Shown one piece after another: positions 43,598-53,045 of a stretch of DNA of 64,000 nt. The DNA is taken from positions 117,199,641 through 117,263,640 of the forward strand of contig NC_045428.1 of NCBI RefSeq assembly GCF_902635505.1, given 5' to 3'. The translations under genes were made by a program, and so were the position numbers. The notes beneath the pieces were generated by a model. The model saw only the letters and a list, made by a program, of their open reading frames with translations, did not search any database and was not told the DNA's origin. The stretch is from Sarcophilus harrisii (taxonomy: Eukaryota > Chordata > Mammalia > Dasyuromorphia > Dasyuridae). How positions within the stretch are numbered: position 1 is the first letter of the stretch; every line of letters begins with the position of its first letter.

Positions 43598-43960
43598 GAG
43601 AAGGAGCCACCTCCTCCGAGGTGACCCGCTGTCACCTGAAAGGATCGGGGGCTGGGCTAGGCCGCGGCGCTGACAGCACCCCCAGCCGAGACCGAGACCG
43701 CTACTCCTATGGAAAATAACAAACCCAAACGTGGCTTCTCCCGAGCAGCCGCTGCTGCTGCTCCTCCCCCAGCCTCTGCAACTCCTCCTCCGCTGCTCGC
43801 CCGTCCCCTCCCTCCTTCCTCCTCCCTTCTCCTGGAGCCCGAGGTTCCCCGGCTAAGGCCGATGTGAGGGGGTCGTCTTCTCACCTTTGCTTCCTCCCGC
43901 AGCCACTGCCACTTTCCGCGCTGACAGTTTTCCTTCCTTAGTGCCCGAGCTGGCCCCGCG

Positions 43961-44224
43961 GCCATCAAAGCTTCCTCCCTTAGCACCCTCCCTTTTCCCG
44001 AGCAGTCCTGTCTGCTGCCTCCTAGAGAGAGGACCATTCCCAGTTCCCCGAGAAAACCTTGGGTGCTAGCTCGCTTGTGGTCCATTCTCAGAGATTCAGC
44101 GGGGTTTTTTTAACCGGCGTTAAAACCTAGGATACAAGTCGTTTGTTGGTTATTTAACCTTTACTAAATAGCCTCGGGCAATTTTTTTTAAAAAATATAA
44201 ACATAACTCTTTGTAGTAACTAAC
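43961..44224. other. CpG-island shore
   Basis: GC falls sharply near 44090. Contains TTTAACCGGCGTTAAAAC, a near-palindrome at 44109-44126. No repeat recognised. Confidence 0.4.
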
Positions 44225-44460
44225 AAAGAACTGGAAAAAAAGGTAAAGGTCCATTGGTTAAGAAAATCAGAATAAAAGACTGTATTGGGACGTTACTGCT
44301 CCATAAAACACAATGAAGATGCAGAATTCAAAAACAGAAGAAACTTGCATCGAACCGAGATAGAGTATCAGTGAACAGAACCACGGAAACAACCCCTGCA
44401 ACACTGTAGATGGGGGAGGGAAAGGGAGGGAGGAGAAATTAAACGGAGTCGTATAATTTA
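44225..44460 (+). mobile_element. LINE 3'-type remnant, sense
   Basis: TTAAGAAAATCAGAATAAAAGACTG...ATGCAGAATTCAAAAACAGAAGAAACTTGCATCGAACCGAG...AGTATCAGTGAACAGAACCACGGAAACAAC...GGGGGAGGGAAAGGGAGGG parallels marsupial repeats with GAATGTAATGGAATATTACTG...CAGAGTGAAGTGAGCAGAACCAAGAGAAC. Confidence 0.6.
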
Positions 44461-44944
44461 ATGGATTAGTTAATTTTTACTGAGAATTAAATCAGTGATG
44501 ATAAAAAAGATACCTAACCCTTCACTTTGTCTGATTATTCCATTTGGCCTAGTTGTATCGGACAAATGGAAACACCAGAATTACTAAATAGTTTTTGCCT
44601 ACACTTTGAGTGAAAGTGAATACAAAACATTATAGGCAGATAGGAGAGAGAATTGACATTTTTTTCCTCTCTGATGATAATCAACCTCTTTTTTATATCC
44701 TAGAGTTGCTTAGACAAAGAATTTTAGGCAAGTAAATCAAAGTGATATCAAAGATAGGAACTTGTCATATAATAAGTTACCTTTTTCTTGACTGACCCAG
44801 GATGGTCAACCATATAAGCTTATATATAAAAATATGTGCTGATTAAGCCTCCTAATACTATAAGAAGCAATATGTTTCCTTGAAAATAATTTAAAGTTTG
44901 TCAGTTTTTTTGCAAATAGTAGGGAAGAGGAGTAAGTGTTTATA
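44461..44944. other. Unassigned upstream flank
   Basis: AT-rich, no recognised repeat or coding frame. Confidence 0.4.
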
Positions 44945-45172
44945 TAGTACCCACTATGTGTCAGTTATTAAGCGCTTTTAATAAATGTTATCTCATTTGA
45001 TCCTTGCAATAACCCTTCAAGATAGATGCTATTACTATTCTTACTTTGCAGGTGAGGAAACTGAGGCAAGCATCAGTTAAGTGACTTGCTTAAGATCATA
45101 TAATTCTCGAGTGTCTGAAGCTTAATTTAAACTCATCTATTCCTGACTTTAGATTAAGCATTGTATCACCAA
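44945..45172 (-). mobile_element. MIR/THER1, antisense
   Basis: AGTACCCACTATGTGTCAGTTATTAAGCGC...TGTTATCTCATTTGATCCTTGCAATAACCCTTCAAGATAGATGCTATTACTATTCTTACTTTGCAGGTGAGGAAACTGAGGC. Nearly full-length antisense MIR, directly abutting the triplet array. Confidence 0.92.
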
Positions 45173-45177
45173 CTGCT

Positions 45178-45827
45178 CACTAGTAGTAATTATAGTAGTA
45201 GTAGTAGTGATAGTAGTAGTGGTGGTGCTAATAGTAGTAATGGTGGTGGTGGTGTTAGTTGTAGTAATAGTAGTTGTGGTGGTGGTATTAGTAGTAGTGG
45301 TAGTAGTAATAGTAATAGTGATGGTGATAGTAGTAGTAGTGGTAGTAATTAGTAATTAGTAGTAGTAGTGGTGGTAGTGGTAGTGGTAGTAATAATGGTG
45401 GTAGCAGTAGTAGTAATAATGGTGATACTAGTAGTAGTGGTTTTAGTGGTAGTAATAGTTGTGGTGGTGGTAGTAGTAGTGATAGTAGTAATGGTGATGG
45501 TAGTAGTAGTAGTAGTAATGGTAGTAATAGAATAGTGGTGGTGGTAGTCATAGTAGTTGTAGTAGTAATAGTAATAGTGATGGTGATAGTAGTAGTAGTG
45601 GTGGTAATTAGTAATTAGTAGTAGTAGTGGTGGTAGTGGTAGTGGTAGTAATAATGGTGGTAGTAGTAGTAGTAATAATGGTGATACTAGTAGTAGTGGT
45701 TTTAGTGGTAGTAATAGTAGTTGTGGTGGTGGTAGTAGTAGTGATAGTAGTAATGGTGATAGTAGTAGTAGTAATGGTAGTAATAGAATAGTGGTGGTGG
45801 TACTAGTAGTGATAGTAGTAATGGTGA

Positions 45828-45859
<32 letters not shown>

Positions 45860-46024
45860 ATGGTAGTAATAGAATAGTGGTGGTGGTACTAGTAGTGATA
45901 GTAGTAATGGTGATAGTAGTAGTAGTAGTAGTAGTAGTAATGGTAGTAATAGAATAGTGGTGGTGGTAGTAATGGTAGTAGTAGTGGTGGTGGTAGTAGT
46001 GGGTAGTGGTGATAGCAGTAGTAA

Positions 46025-46057
<33 letters not shown>

Positions 46058-46093
46058 AAGAAGAAGGAGGAGGAGGAGGAGGAGGAGGAGGAA
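45178..46093 (+). repeat. 0.9 kb degenerate (AGT/GGT/AAT)n triplet array
   Basis: Almost every triplet is AGT, GGT, AAT or GAT in one register family. The block 45344-45545 recurs at 45603-45793 (shift 259, anchored by GTGGTTTTAGTGGTAGTAAT). Shorter units of roughly 100 bases carrying GTAATAGAATAGTGGTGG recur near 45781, 45872 and 45949. It ends in AGAAGAAGGAGGAGGAGG. The opposite strand gives leucine/threonine-rich and the plus strand serine/glycine-rich open frames, which are not genes. Confidence 0.97.
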
Positions 46094-46898
46094 GAGGAAA
46101 AGAATACTGTGCTTATTAGGATAACAACATTGCAGAATGCTTTATTGGACTCAATTCTCCCTTCCTATCTTTCTGAAATCAAGAGGACTGAAGTTCCTGA
46201 CACCCTAATTTAATCCCCTTCCCCATTTCTCTCATTCCACTCCACTGATTCCTCTTAAGAATGTCATAGCTGTCCCAGGGCACCACACTTCCTAACCACA
46301 ATGACTCTGTTTTATGGATATGTAACTTCAAGGAGTGTTTACAGAATTGCTAAGAAAAATACCCTTGGATCTCTAAGCTTTATGGAAAGCCATATCGCCT
46401 TCAAGCCAGAATATACATGGGGAGAGCAAGCATGCACAGAACAGCTCGCTATACAATGGGAAACAACTCTCCTTATGCTTTTGTACCTACACATATATCC
46501 ACTAGGCCAAATTCCTCCTTACACAGGTTGAGTACTAACTCATTTCATTGTATCCTTGGGTGGCAGAAAATTGGTAGATATTATTTGTGTTTTGCAGATA
46601 AGAAGCCTGAAACACAAAAAAAGAAGCTGAGCTAGCAAGCACTAAAACTAAAACTAATGGCCCAGGGAATTGATTAGAACCTAAAAGTTTTCAGAGCAAT
46701 AAATCAGTCTTGGGGGAGGGGAGTTGGGGAGAGTGATCAGAAGCCTGTATGGGAATAATTTGGAATGTTTTCCCCTTGAAAGATGGTGACATGTCATTGA
46801 TCTCTACAGTCTCCCAAATAACACAAAAGAATGTATTTTTGATAGCAGTGGAAGATCACACATAAATATGAACCTATACTAGAAGATCTCCTTGTCCT
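46094..46898. other. Unassigned upstream flank
   Basis: Moderate GC, no repeat recognised. Open frames at 46301-46635 lack motifs. Confidence 0.4.
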
Positions 46899-47075
46899 AA
46901 AATGACTGTTCTATGCAGCAATTAATTGGTGCAATGGGTAAAGCATCAGCCCTGAAGTCAGGAGGACCTGAGTTCAAATTTGACCTCAGACTTAATACTT
47001 CCTAGCTGTGTGACCCTGGGCAAGTCACTTAAATGCCTCAGAAAAAAATAAATAAAAAAAAATAAAATGACTGTT
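46899..47075 (+). mobile_element. tRNA-headed CORE-SINE with 12-base target duplication
   Basis: AAAATGACTGTT at 46899-46910 and 47064-47075 flanks the insert 46911-47063. The insert has an A-box-like head (TGGTGCAATGGGTAAAGC), a B-box (GAGTTCAAATTTG), the core TAGCTGTGTGACCCTGGGCAAGTCACTTAA and an A-rich tail. It is the best-preserved SINE of this family in the window and probably recent. Confidence 0.95.
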
Positions 47076-48029
47076 ATGGCTGGAAGGAACCAGCTTCAGT
47101 CTTTTAATTAGGACCCCATGCTTTGGAACAAGACAATCCCAAACCATTTGAGACATCTGTGATTGCAAAATCGGCAATAATAATAGTCAAATGAGCCTGA
47201 AATTATGCAAAAGCACTAAGAAACCTTTACAATGTACGTAAGCGCAATTGTTGTGCATTTGGGGAGCCTTTGGCCCACCGTTACCCTACTTTAAAGCATG
47301 CTCAGTCAGCATTCCAGAGAAGTTCAATAATAGCCAGGGTTAGATCTGCTTCCAGACAGGCCTAATGGAGTTCTGCCCCCTCCCCCAGTTAATAGCAGGT
47401 GCAGATATCTTCCAAGTGTTTCCTGTTGGCTATGTGATCTAAAAGGGTTAGCCTTGGATACTTTGTGAGCCCTGAGGAAGTTGACAAGCTTCAACTCTCT
47501 AGAGAGACTTTAGGGGTTGTCCCTAACCCTCTGGCCTCTTGTTCCCATTAGCTTTGAGGGCGCAAGTGACTGAATTTTCAGGAGTCTGGGATTGGGGGGA
47601 AAGGAGTGAACTTCCAGGTGGTGAATCCCTTACTAGCCTGGCTCCTCTTTGTGCATTCTTTCCTTTGGTATCAGGTTTATGAGATTTTGGAAGGCAGCTG
47701 GCCTGTTCCCCTTCCCAGGCACCCAAGTACCCAAAAGGAGCAGCTGGGATGAAAATAGCAACAGAAGCAAACTGGCTGAAAGGGAAAGCGAGGTGGGGGA
47801 GGGGAGAGAGACAGAGACTGAGAGACAGACTCAGAAACTGACAGTGAGACAAAGAGAAGAGGCAAAAGGAGCCAGATTCAGAAACTCAGGGAGAGGAGCT
47901 CCGAGAAACTGATTTACAATAGGAAATGGTTCAAAATATGGCCAGGTAAATTAGGATGGCTAATTAGCACCCTTGGAAAGAAACTTTTCAAGTGTTTCAA
48001 GGAGCCTCTTATCTATTGTAATTATTTCA
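47076..48029. other. Repeat-poor, GC-richer upstream flank
   Basis: 47170-47930 is less AT-rich than its neighbours, with a purine-rich run (GGGGGAGGGGAGAGAGACAGAGACTGAGAGACAGAC) at 47792-47830. No repeat family or gene recognised. It lies about 4 kb upstream of the TBC1D4 promoter, so a distal regulatory element or upstream non-coding exon is possible. Confidence 0.45.
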
Positions 48030-48186
48030 TGATTTAGATGCAAAACATTTTTCATATTAGCCACGTTGCAAAACAAAACATACACAATAGAAGTGAAAAA
48101 ATATGCGTCAATCTGCGCTCAAATTTCATCAGTTCTCTGGAGATTTTTTATCATGGGTCCTTAAGTATTGTCATGAATCATTATAT

Positions 48187-48739
48187 TGTGAGGGATGTAG
48201 AAGACCGTTACCCAAAATGACTACTCAGAGATCACTCAGTAGAAGGCAGAAAAGTTGTTTACTGAAAATCTCTGGAGGATGAGCCGTCCCATCATGAGAT
48301 AAGAAAGAGAAAGCTTGCCGTAGGAGGCTAAAGAAATAGTAAAGATACATAGCTTTTATACAAGAAATTACATCACAAGTAAGAGAGCCTTGAGAAGGGG
48401 AAGAGGAGGCATCTAATTGGTTGTTGCTATTTGGGGAGATTGGAATGGAAGGTTTCTGTTTCCCTGAAATCTCTGATTTCTAGGAAACAGAAAGTCAGGC
48501 CTTCAGGCTTAATCAAGCAGATAGTGGTCCAGCTAATAGACTAAATATCGATAAATGTCAAATACCAATAAATGTCATCAGCTTAGGTTAAGTAAATTAT
48601 GTTTCTAGTTGGCCAAGGCTCAAGTAAATATGAGCCTGCACATATTATACAGGTCATAGGGGAAACACAGAAATAATAAAATACAGAAAAAGAATTCATA
48701 CATTCCTGTAAGTTCTTCACCTTATCTCTATTCTCCACA
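48187..48739 (-). mobile_element. Solo LTR of an endogenous retrovirus (ERV1-like), fossil
   Basis: A 553-base block that starts TGTGGAGAA and ends CCCTCACA on the minus strand, with a TATA-like TTGTATAAAAGC and the R/U5-like TTTTCAGTAAACAAC. It interrupts the surrounding antisense LINE-type element and is flanked by a four-base target duplication (ATAT / GTAT, one mismatch). The four-base duplication suggests a gammaretrovirus-like lineage. No internal retroviral sequence is present. The diverged duplication suggests an old insertion. Confidence 0.75.
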
Positions 48740-48788
48740 GTATTAATCAGAATAACTACATTTTTTCATACTCAATCATTATTACAAT

Positions 48789-49092
48789 AATCTGGTTACA
48801 TTCTCATTTTTTTGTTTGTCTACATTTTGTTTTCTTATTCATTTTCTTTTCTTGTTGATCTGATCTTTCTTGTTCAGCAAGATAATTGTACAAATATGTT
48901 TACATTTATTGGACTTAACATATATTTTAACATATATAACATATATTGGATTACTTGCCATCTAGAGGAGGGGGTTTTGGGGAAGGAGGAGAAAATCTGA
49001 AATACAAGGCAATTGCAAGGATCATTGTTGAAAAATTATCCATGCATATGTGTTGAAAATAAAAAGTTTTAATTTTTAAAAATCTTGTTACA
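48789..49092 (+). mobile_element. LINE-tailed repeat inserted in the older element
   Basis: AATCTGGTTACA (48789-48800) and AATCTTGTTACA (49081-49092) are its target duplication, one mismatch. The insert 48801-49080 has GATCTGATCTTTCTTGTTCAGCAAG, CTTGCCATCTAGAGGAGGGGG, GTTGAAAAATTATCCATGC and ends GAAAATAAAAAGTTTTAAT. Confidence 0.9.
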
Positions 49093-49311
49093 GTGTACTA
49101 TGTTCTCCTGGTTCTGCTCACTTCACTTTGCATCAGTTCATATAAGATTTCCCAAGCTTTTCAGAAACCATCCTGCTTGTCATTTATTACAGCACAATAG
49201 TATTCCATCACAATTATATATCACAACTTGTTTAGTCATTCCCCAATTTCTGGGCATCCCCTCAATTTCCAATTCTTTGTCACCAGAAAAACCAAACCAA
49301 ACCAAACCAAG

Positions 49312-49904
49312 AAAATTACTCATGATTCTTTAATATTTAGAATTCTCTTTTCTGTGTGGGCATAAAGCTATCTACTCCATATATATCTTTTTGTCTTTCT
49401 GCCTCCTTGCTGGGGAAAACCTTTTAGACAAGGGCCAAAACTAGAATTATTCCCCAGGAATCTGAAATAGGGGTAGAATTCAAAGCAGTAGTGAATCTAG
49501 TTCATTTATTGAGAATGTCAGAAGAACAAAGCCAGAGAAGACTTTGATATTAGGTAAAACACAGCCTAGTGATAACCAGACAGCATCTGTGATAGATTCG
49601 CTATTATGATTTATCAAACATATTAAAGAAGCACACTACATTGAAGTTCACTTGAAAGATGAATGCCCTCTATCCAAAATAAAAATCCCAGGAAGAACAC
49701 TCCAGTGAAAGGGACCACAGGTAAGGTCCCAAAAGAAGCTCTAGATTGAGAAGGCAGCACAGTTAAAATAAGAGTCAGGAAGTAATTTTGCCATCACCCA
49801 TAAGTAAAGTAAGAGAATAAAACTGCCCTCATTATTGTTTTTTCCTTCTCCCTAGAGTTCTTGTTCCAGCTGAGGATGCCATTCTTCTCTTAATCAACTG
49901 GACT
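49312..49904. other. Unassigned upstream flank
   Basis: No recognised repeat; possibly the 5' edge of the L2 that follows. Confidence 0.4.
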
Positions 49905-50490
49905 CACAAAGTAGGTATCATCCAAGACTTTCTACTTTCTCTCATCCCCCATATCTAATAAGTTGCCAAGTCCTATTAATTCTGTCTTCTCAATATCTTT
50001 CATGTATGCTTTTTTTAAAAACCTCTGGCACTATTGCCACCGTGGTGAAGGCCCTCATCCCCTCACACAAAGGTATAATATTTTGATTAGTCAACCTACT
50101 TCAAATCTCTTCCCACTCCAGGCTATCTTTTACTTAGCTTCCAAAGCAATCTTCCTAAAATGCAGATCTAAACATGTCACCATCGATTCATGAAATTCTA
50201 CTCTCTATGGCATCCAGGAACAAATCTAAAATCTACTTTTTCTTTGAAAGCCTTTCATGGCCCTTTTCTATCTTCCCAGTGTTCCTCAACTTGACTCTCC
50301 TCTACATACTTTATAATCTAGCAGCACCTTGCTATTCCTATTCCTTACACATGATATTCAGTTCCACTTTCAGCCTTTTTTATTGGTTTTCCTTCATGCC
50401 TTTAATGTTCTCCTTCCTCAGCTCTGTTTCCTGGCTTTTTAATTCTCAACTAAAATTCCACTTTCTGTAGTCTCCAATTTATTTTATATA
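49905..50490 (+). mobile_element. L2 LINE ORF2/3' remnant
   Basis: TCCAAGACTTTCTACTTTCTCTCATCCCCCATATCTAATAAGTTGCCAAG, CACCGTGGTGAAGGCCCTCATC, CTTCCTAAAATGCAGATCTAAACATGTCACC, GGCATCCAGGAACAAATCTAAAATC, CTCCTTCCTCAGCTCTG and GTCTCCAATTTATTTTATATATAT are L2 blocks in order. Eroded. Confidence 0.92.
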
Positions 50491-50521
<31 letters not shown>

Positions 50522-50522
50522 T
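50484..50522. repeat. TA microsatellite in the L2 3' UTR
   Basis: Expanded from the L2 sequence TTTATCCTGTATATAT. Confidence 0.9.
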
Positions 50523-50611
50523 TAATTATTTTCATATTGGTTCATCTATATATAGTTGTTTACATATTGGTTCCCCTTGAAGCTAGTTTTTAAAGCATAT
50601 ACTAAATTTAG

Positions 50612-50850
50612 GGGCAGATAGGTGGCCCATTGGATAGAGCATCAGTCCTGGAGTCAAAAGAATCTGAATTTAGATTCAGCCTCATACACTTGACACTTTC
50701 TATGTGACCCTGGACAAGTCACTTAACTCTAACTGCCATGCCAAATATATGTGTGTGTGTGTGTGTATTTGTGTTTATATATACATATACATATATGTGT
50801 GTCATATATATTTATATATTACATGTGTGTGTATATATATGTATTTGACA
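50612..50850 (+). mobile_element. tRNA-headed CORE-SINE with TG/TA tail
   Basis: GGGGCAGATAGGTGGCCCATTGGATAGAGCATCAGTCCTGGAGTC...TTTCTATGTGACCCTGGACAAGTCACTTAACTC ends near 50742. It is followed by TGTGTG and TATATACATA microsatellite to 50850, probably grown from the tail. Confidence 0.92.
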
Positions 50851-50984
50851 TGATAAAACCAACATTTCCTTGCCTTTGCATCCCCTTCAGAACTTCCTTC
50901 TGCTTTCTTCTGTGTTCTTTTAAATGTATCTTTTATATATATATAATTTTTCAGCACCATTGTTACCACCACTCAGATAAAGTG

Positions 50985-51125
50985 ACTCACTTATAGAATT
51001 GCATATTGAGTTATTTGCTGTCCAGAAGAGAGGGGGAAAAAATTTGGAACACAAAGTTTTGTAAGGATACATGTTGAAAACCATCTTTGCATGTATTTTG
51101 AAAAAAAACCTATTATTATTACAAA
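50985..51125 (+). mobile_element. LINE-tailed repeat 3' end
   Basis: GAGTTATTTGCTGTCCAGAAGAGAGGGGG...TTTGGAACACAAAGTTTTG...GTTGAAAACCATCTTTGC, with an A-rich end. Confidence 0.8.
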
Positions 51126-51137
51126 AAGAACTTTTAA

Positions 51138-51605
51138 AAAGAAATGAGCAGGATGCTCTCAGAAAAGTCTAGAAAGATTTCCATGAACTCATGAAAAATG
51201 AAATATATTATGTACAAAGTAAAAGCAATAGGGTAGGATGATCAGCTGTGAATTACTTTGCTATTCTCAGACATTCAGTGATCCAAGACAATTCTGAAGG
51301 CCTTATGATGAAAAATGCTATTCATAGCTAAAGAATTATTGGGTCTGAATACAGATTGAAGCATATTATTTTTAAATTTTATTTGTGTGTGTGTGTGTGT
51401 TGGCAGGATGAGATAGTGGGGAATCTATGTTTTCTTTTATAACATGGCTTTTTGAAAATGTTTTGTATAACTCCATAGGTACCTTCTCAATGGGGAAGTT
51501 AGAAAGGCAGGAACTGAGAAAATTTGGAACTCAAAATTTTAAGAACAAATGTTAAAAATTGTCTTATATGTAAAAGGGGGAAAATTAAATTTAAAAATAA
51601 GTAAA
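51138..51605 (+). mobile_element. MAR1-like (RTE-associated) SINE, near full length
   Basis: GTACAAAGTAAAAGCAATAGGGTAGGATGATCAGCTGTGAATTAC, CTCAGACATTCAGTGATCCAAGACAATTC, TGATGAAAAATGCTATTCATAGCTAAAG, GAATACAGATTGAAGCATATTATTTTT. It contains an internal (GT)n and a diverged tail ending near AAATTAAATTTAAAAATAAG. Confidence 0.8.
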
Positions 51606-51694
51606 TAAAAATAGAAAAAAGATGACTGCCTTATAACAGATAAGTAAAGTCAAGTAAATACAACTTCACATCCAACATGTATGAAAATGTGAAT

Positions 51695-52055
51695 TTTTTT
51701 CAGAATCTGCAGTCCATCACTCCCTTGCCAAGAGTTTAAAACCATGCTTCAAAGTGAGTTTCTTGGCATCAGGACCAGTTTTCATATTGATCAGAGTTTT
51801 TTGAGTGTTTCAAAGTAGTTTTCCTTTACAGAACTGTAGTTGTTGTAGAATTTTTTTCTCCTAGTTTTGTTCACTTCATTCTATATTAGTCCATATAAAT
51901 CTACACACGTTTATCTGAATCTGTCAGTTATTTCTTATGATTGCATAATAATATTTCATTACATTCATATATCAATTTGTTTGGTCATTTGATGTACTAG
52001 TTTCCATTTTTTTACCACAACAAAAATTTTAGCTATGAATAATTTTGTATATCAC
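51695..52055 (-). mobile_element. LINE-type 3' element, antisense
   Basis: TTTCTCCTAGTTTTGTTCACTTCATTCTATATTAGTCCATATAAATC...ATTTCATTACATTCATATATCAATTTGTTTGGTCATTTGATG...CCACAACAAAAATTTTAGCTATGAATAATTTTG. Old. Confidence 0.75.
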
Positions 52056-52130
52056 AGTGGATTTAAATCTGAAATTAGAATAAGGAAGATCTGAGTTCAA
52101 ATCCTGACACAAACTTTATTAGAAAAATGT
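52056..52130 (+). mobile_element. CORE-SINE fragment
   Basis: TAAATCTGAAATTAGAATAAGGAAGATCTGAGTTCAAATCCTGACACAAAC keeps the B-box (GAGTTCAAATCC). Confidence 0.65.
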
Positions 52131-52149
52131 AAAAAGAAAAGAAAAAGAA

Positions 52150-53045
52150 AATAAATTTTAAAAGAAAAAGAAAATGTACTACAAAATTTTTTTTCCACCA
52201 GTTCACTATTTCCCTTCTTATTCCATTTATTTTGATTGTGCAAAGCTTTTCAGTTTTATGTATTTGTCTTTTTTTATCTTATTAAAATAGTTAGGAGATA
52301 CCCTGTTTCCCAGAGCTAAGGTTCAATAAATAGGCTGTGTCCTGAGCTTGATATGACAATAATCCTTTGCCTTCAGGGTGATTTTGCCCTCTGGCAAAAT
52401 GTATGGCTTGGACCAGCACCAGGTGTTCACTGAGGAATTTAACTCCTTCTATTTTCCAGGGCCATCCATCACATGTACACAATCACTGAGAGGTCCTGTA
52501 CTCCTGTAGCTATCACAAAACTCTGGTTCTGTGCTCTGCAAGGTAAGAACGATTCCCAAGACTTGAGACAATAAATGGTGTCCACAGGGCCTGTAGGAAT
52601 AATAACTCAAGACCTAAAAATAATTATATCATAATCCAGCCTACTTATGGTATATAAAACCTTTGGACCAGCTCTCCTGGGAGGAGCTTCCATTTGTAAA
52701 CTCATTTTCCTCACTCTGAAATTAAATAAACTTCTGTTTGTGTTCTGATTCTCCTGTCTCTTGCCTGCTCTGTTTTAGCTCCAGCTATTCACTTAGTCTG
52801 GTCCAGTTGCTAATCTTTAATGAGCTTCTTTGTTGTATACTTGTCCAGTAATTCTCTCTTTATCTAATAGTTGTCAGAGATATCTACCCTAATTTTTAAA
52901 TGAAACGACCTTTATATGTAAGTCATAGATTCATTTGGAACCTTTTGTTTGAAATTATTTTGTAAATAGTATAAAATGTTGATTTAGCCCTACTTTCTCC
53001 AAAACTGCTTTACAATTTTCTCAGAAATTTTATCAAATCGTGAGT
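52150..53045 (-). mobile_element. L1-type LINE 3' region, antisense, interrupted by an LTR
   Basis: Left piece 52180-52297 (CCAGTTCACTATTTCCCTTCTTATTCC...TTGTGCAAAGCTTTTCAG), right piece 52800-53045 (CCTACTTTCTCCAAAACTGCTTTACAATTTTCTCAGAAATTTTATCAAATCGTGAGTCC). These match antisense marsupial L1 3' sequence on either side of the block at 52298-52794. Confidence 0.65.
52298..52794 (+). mobile_element. Solo-LTR-like block of an endogenous retrovirus, fossil
   Basis: A roughly 500-base block unlike the LINE sequence on both sides. It has a TATA-like box (GGTATATAAAACC) near 52650, a polyadenylation-type ATTAAATAAACTTC near 52722-52736 and a C/T-rich U5-like end (CTCCTGTCTCTTGCCTGCTC), as in ERV1-type LTRs. 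Exact ends and target duplication are not resolved. No internal retroviral sequence seen. Judged old and broken. Confidence 0.55.

Larger units (their letters stand above)
42080..43960. promoter_or_regulatory. TBC1D4: CpG island covering the TBC1D4 promoter and exon 1
   Basis: Base composition changes abruptly from AT-rich intron to a GC- and CpG-rich block with many CGCG, GGCGG and CCGCC runs, then returns to AT-rich DNA near 44090. The island contains the whole coding part of exon 1, the probable 5' UTR and the core promoter. I see no TATA box at a sensible distance upstream of the ATG. That fits a dispersed-start, Sp1-type housekeeping promoter. The transcription start is not visible in sequence alone and probably lies between about 43150 and 43700. 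Confidence 0.92.
48030..49295 (-). mobile_element. Old LINE-type element, antisense, split by two later insertions
   Basis: Three pieces read in order as one antisense element: 48030-48186 (CATATTAGCCACGTTGC...CGTCAATCTGCGCTC...AGTTCTCTGGAG...GTCATGAATCATTATAT), 48740-48800 (GTATTAATCAGAATAACTAC...CATTATTACAATAATC) and 49081-49295 (TGTTACAGTGTACTATGTTCTCCTGGTTCTGCTCACTTCACTTTGCATCAG...CAACTTGTTTAGTCATTCCCC). An (AACCAA)n run follows at 49290-49311. Confidence 0.85.

Noticed and set aside
43134-43719. Alanine- and arginine-rich open frames on both strands upstream of TBC1D4
   Set aside because: They arise from GCC/CGG runs and GC boxes in the promoter; no recognisable domain and no start or splice context.
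45161-45551. Serine/glycine-rich plus-strand and leucine/proline-rich minus-strand frames
   Set aside because: By-products of the AGT/GGT triplet array.
46911-47063. Possible tRNA gene (A- and B-box-like sequence)
   Set aside because: The boxes belong to the tRNA-derived head of a SINE with target duplications and an A-rich tail; no cloverleaf is preserved.
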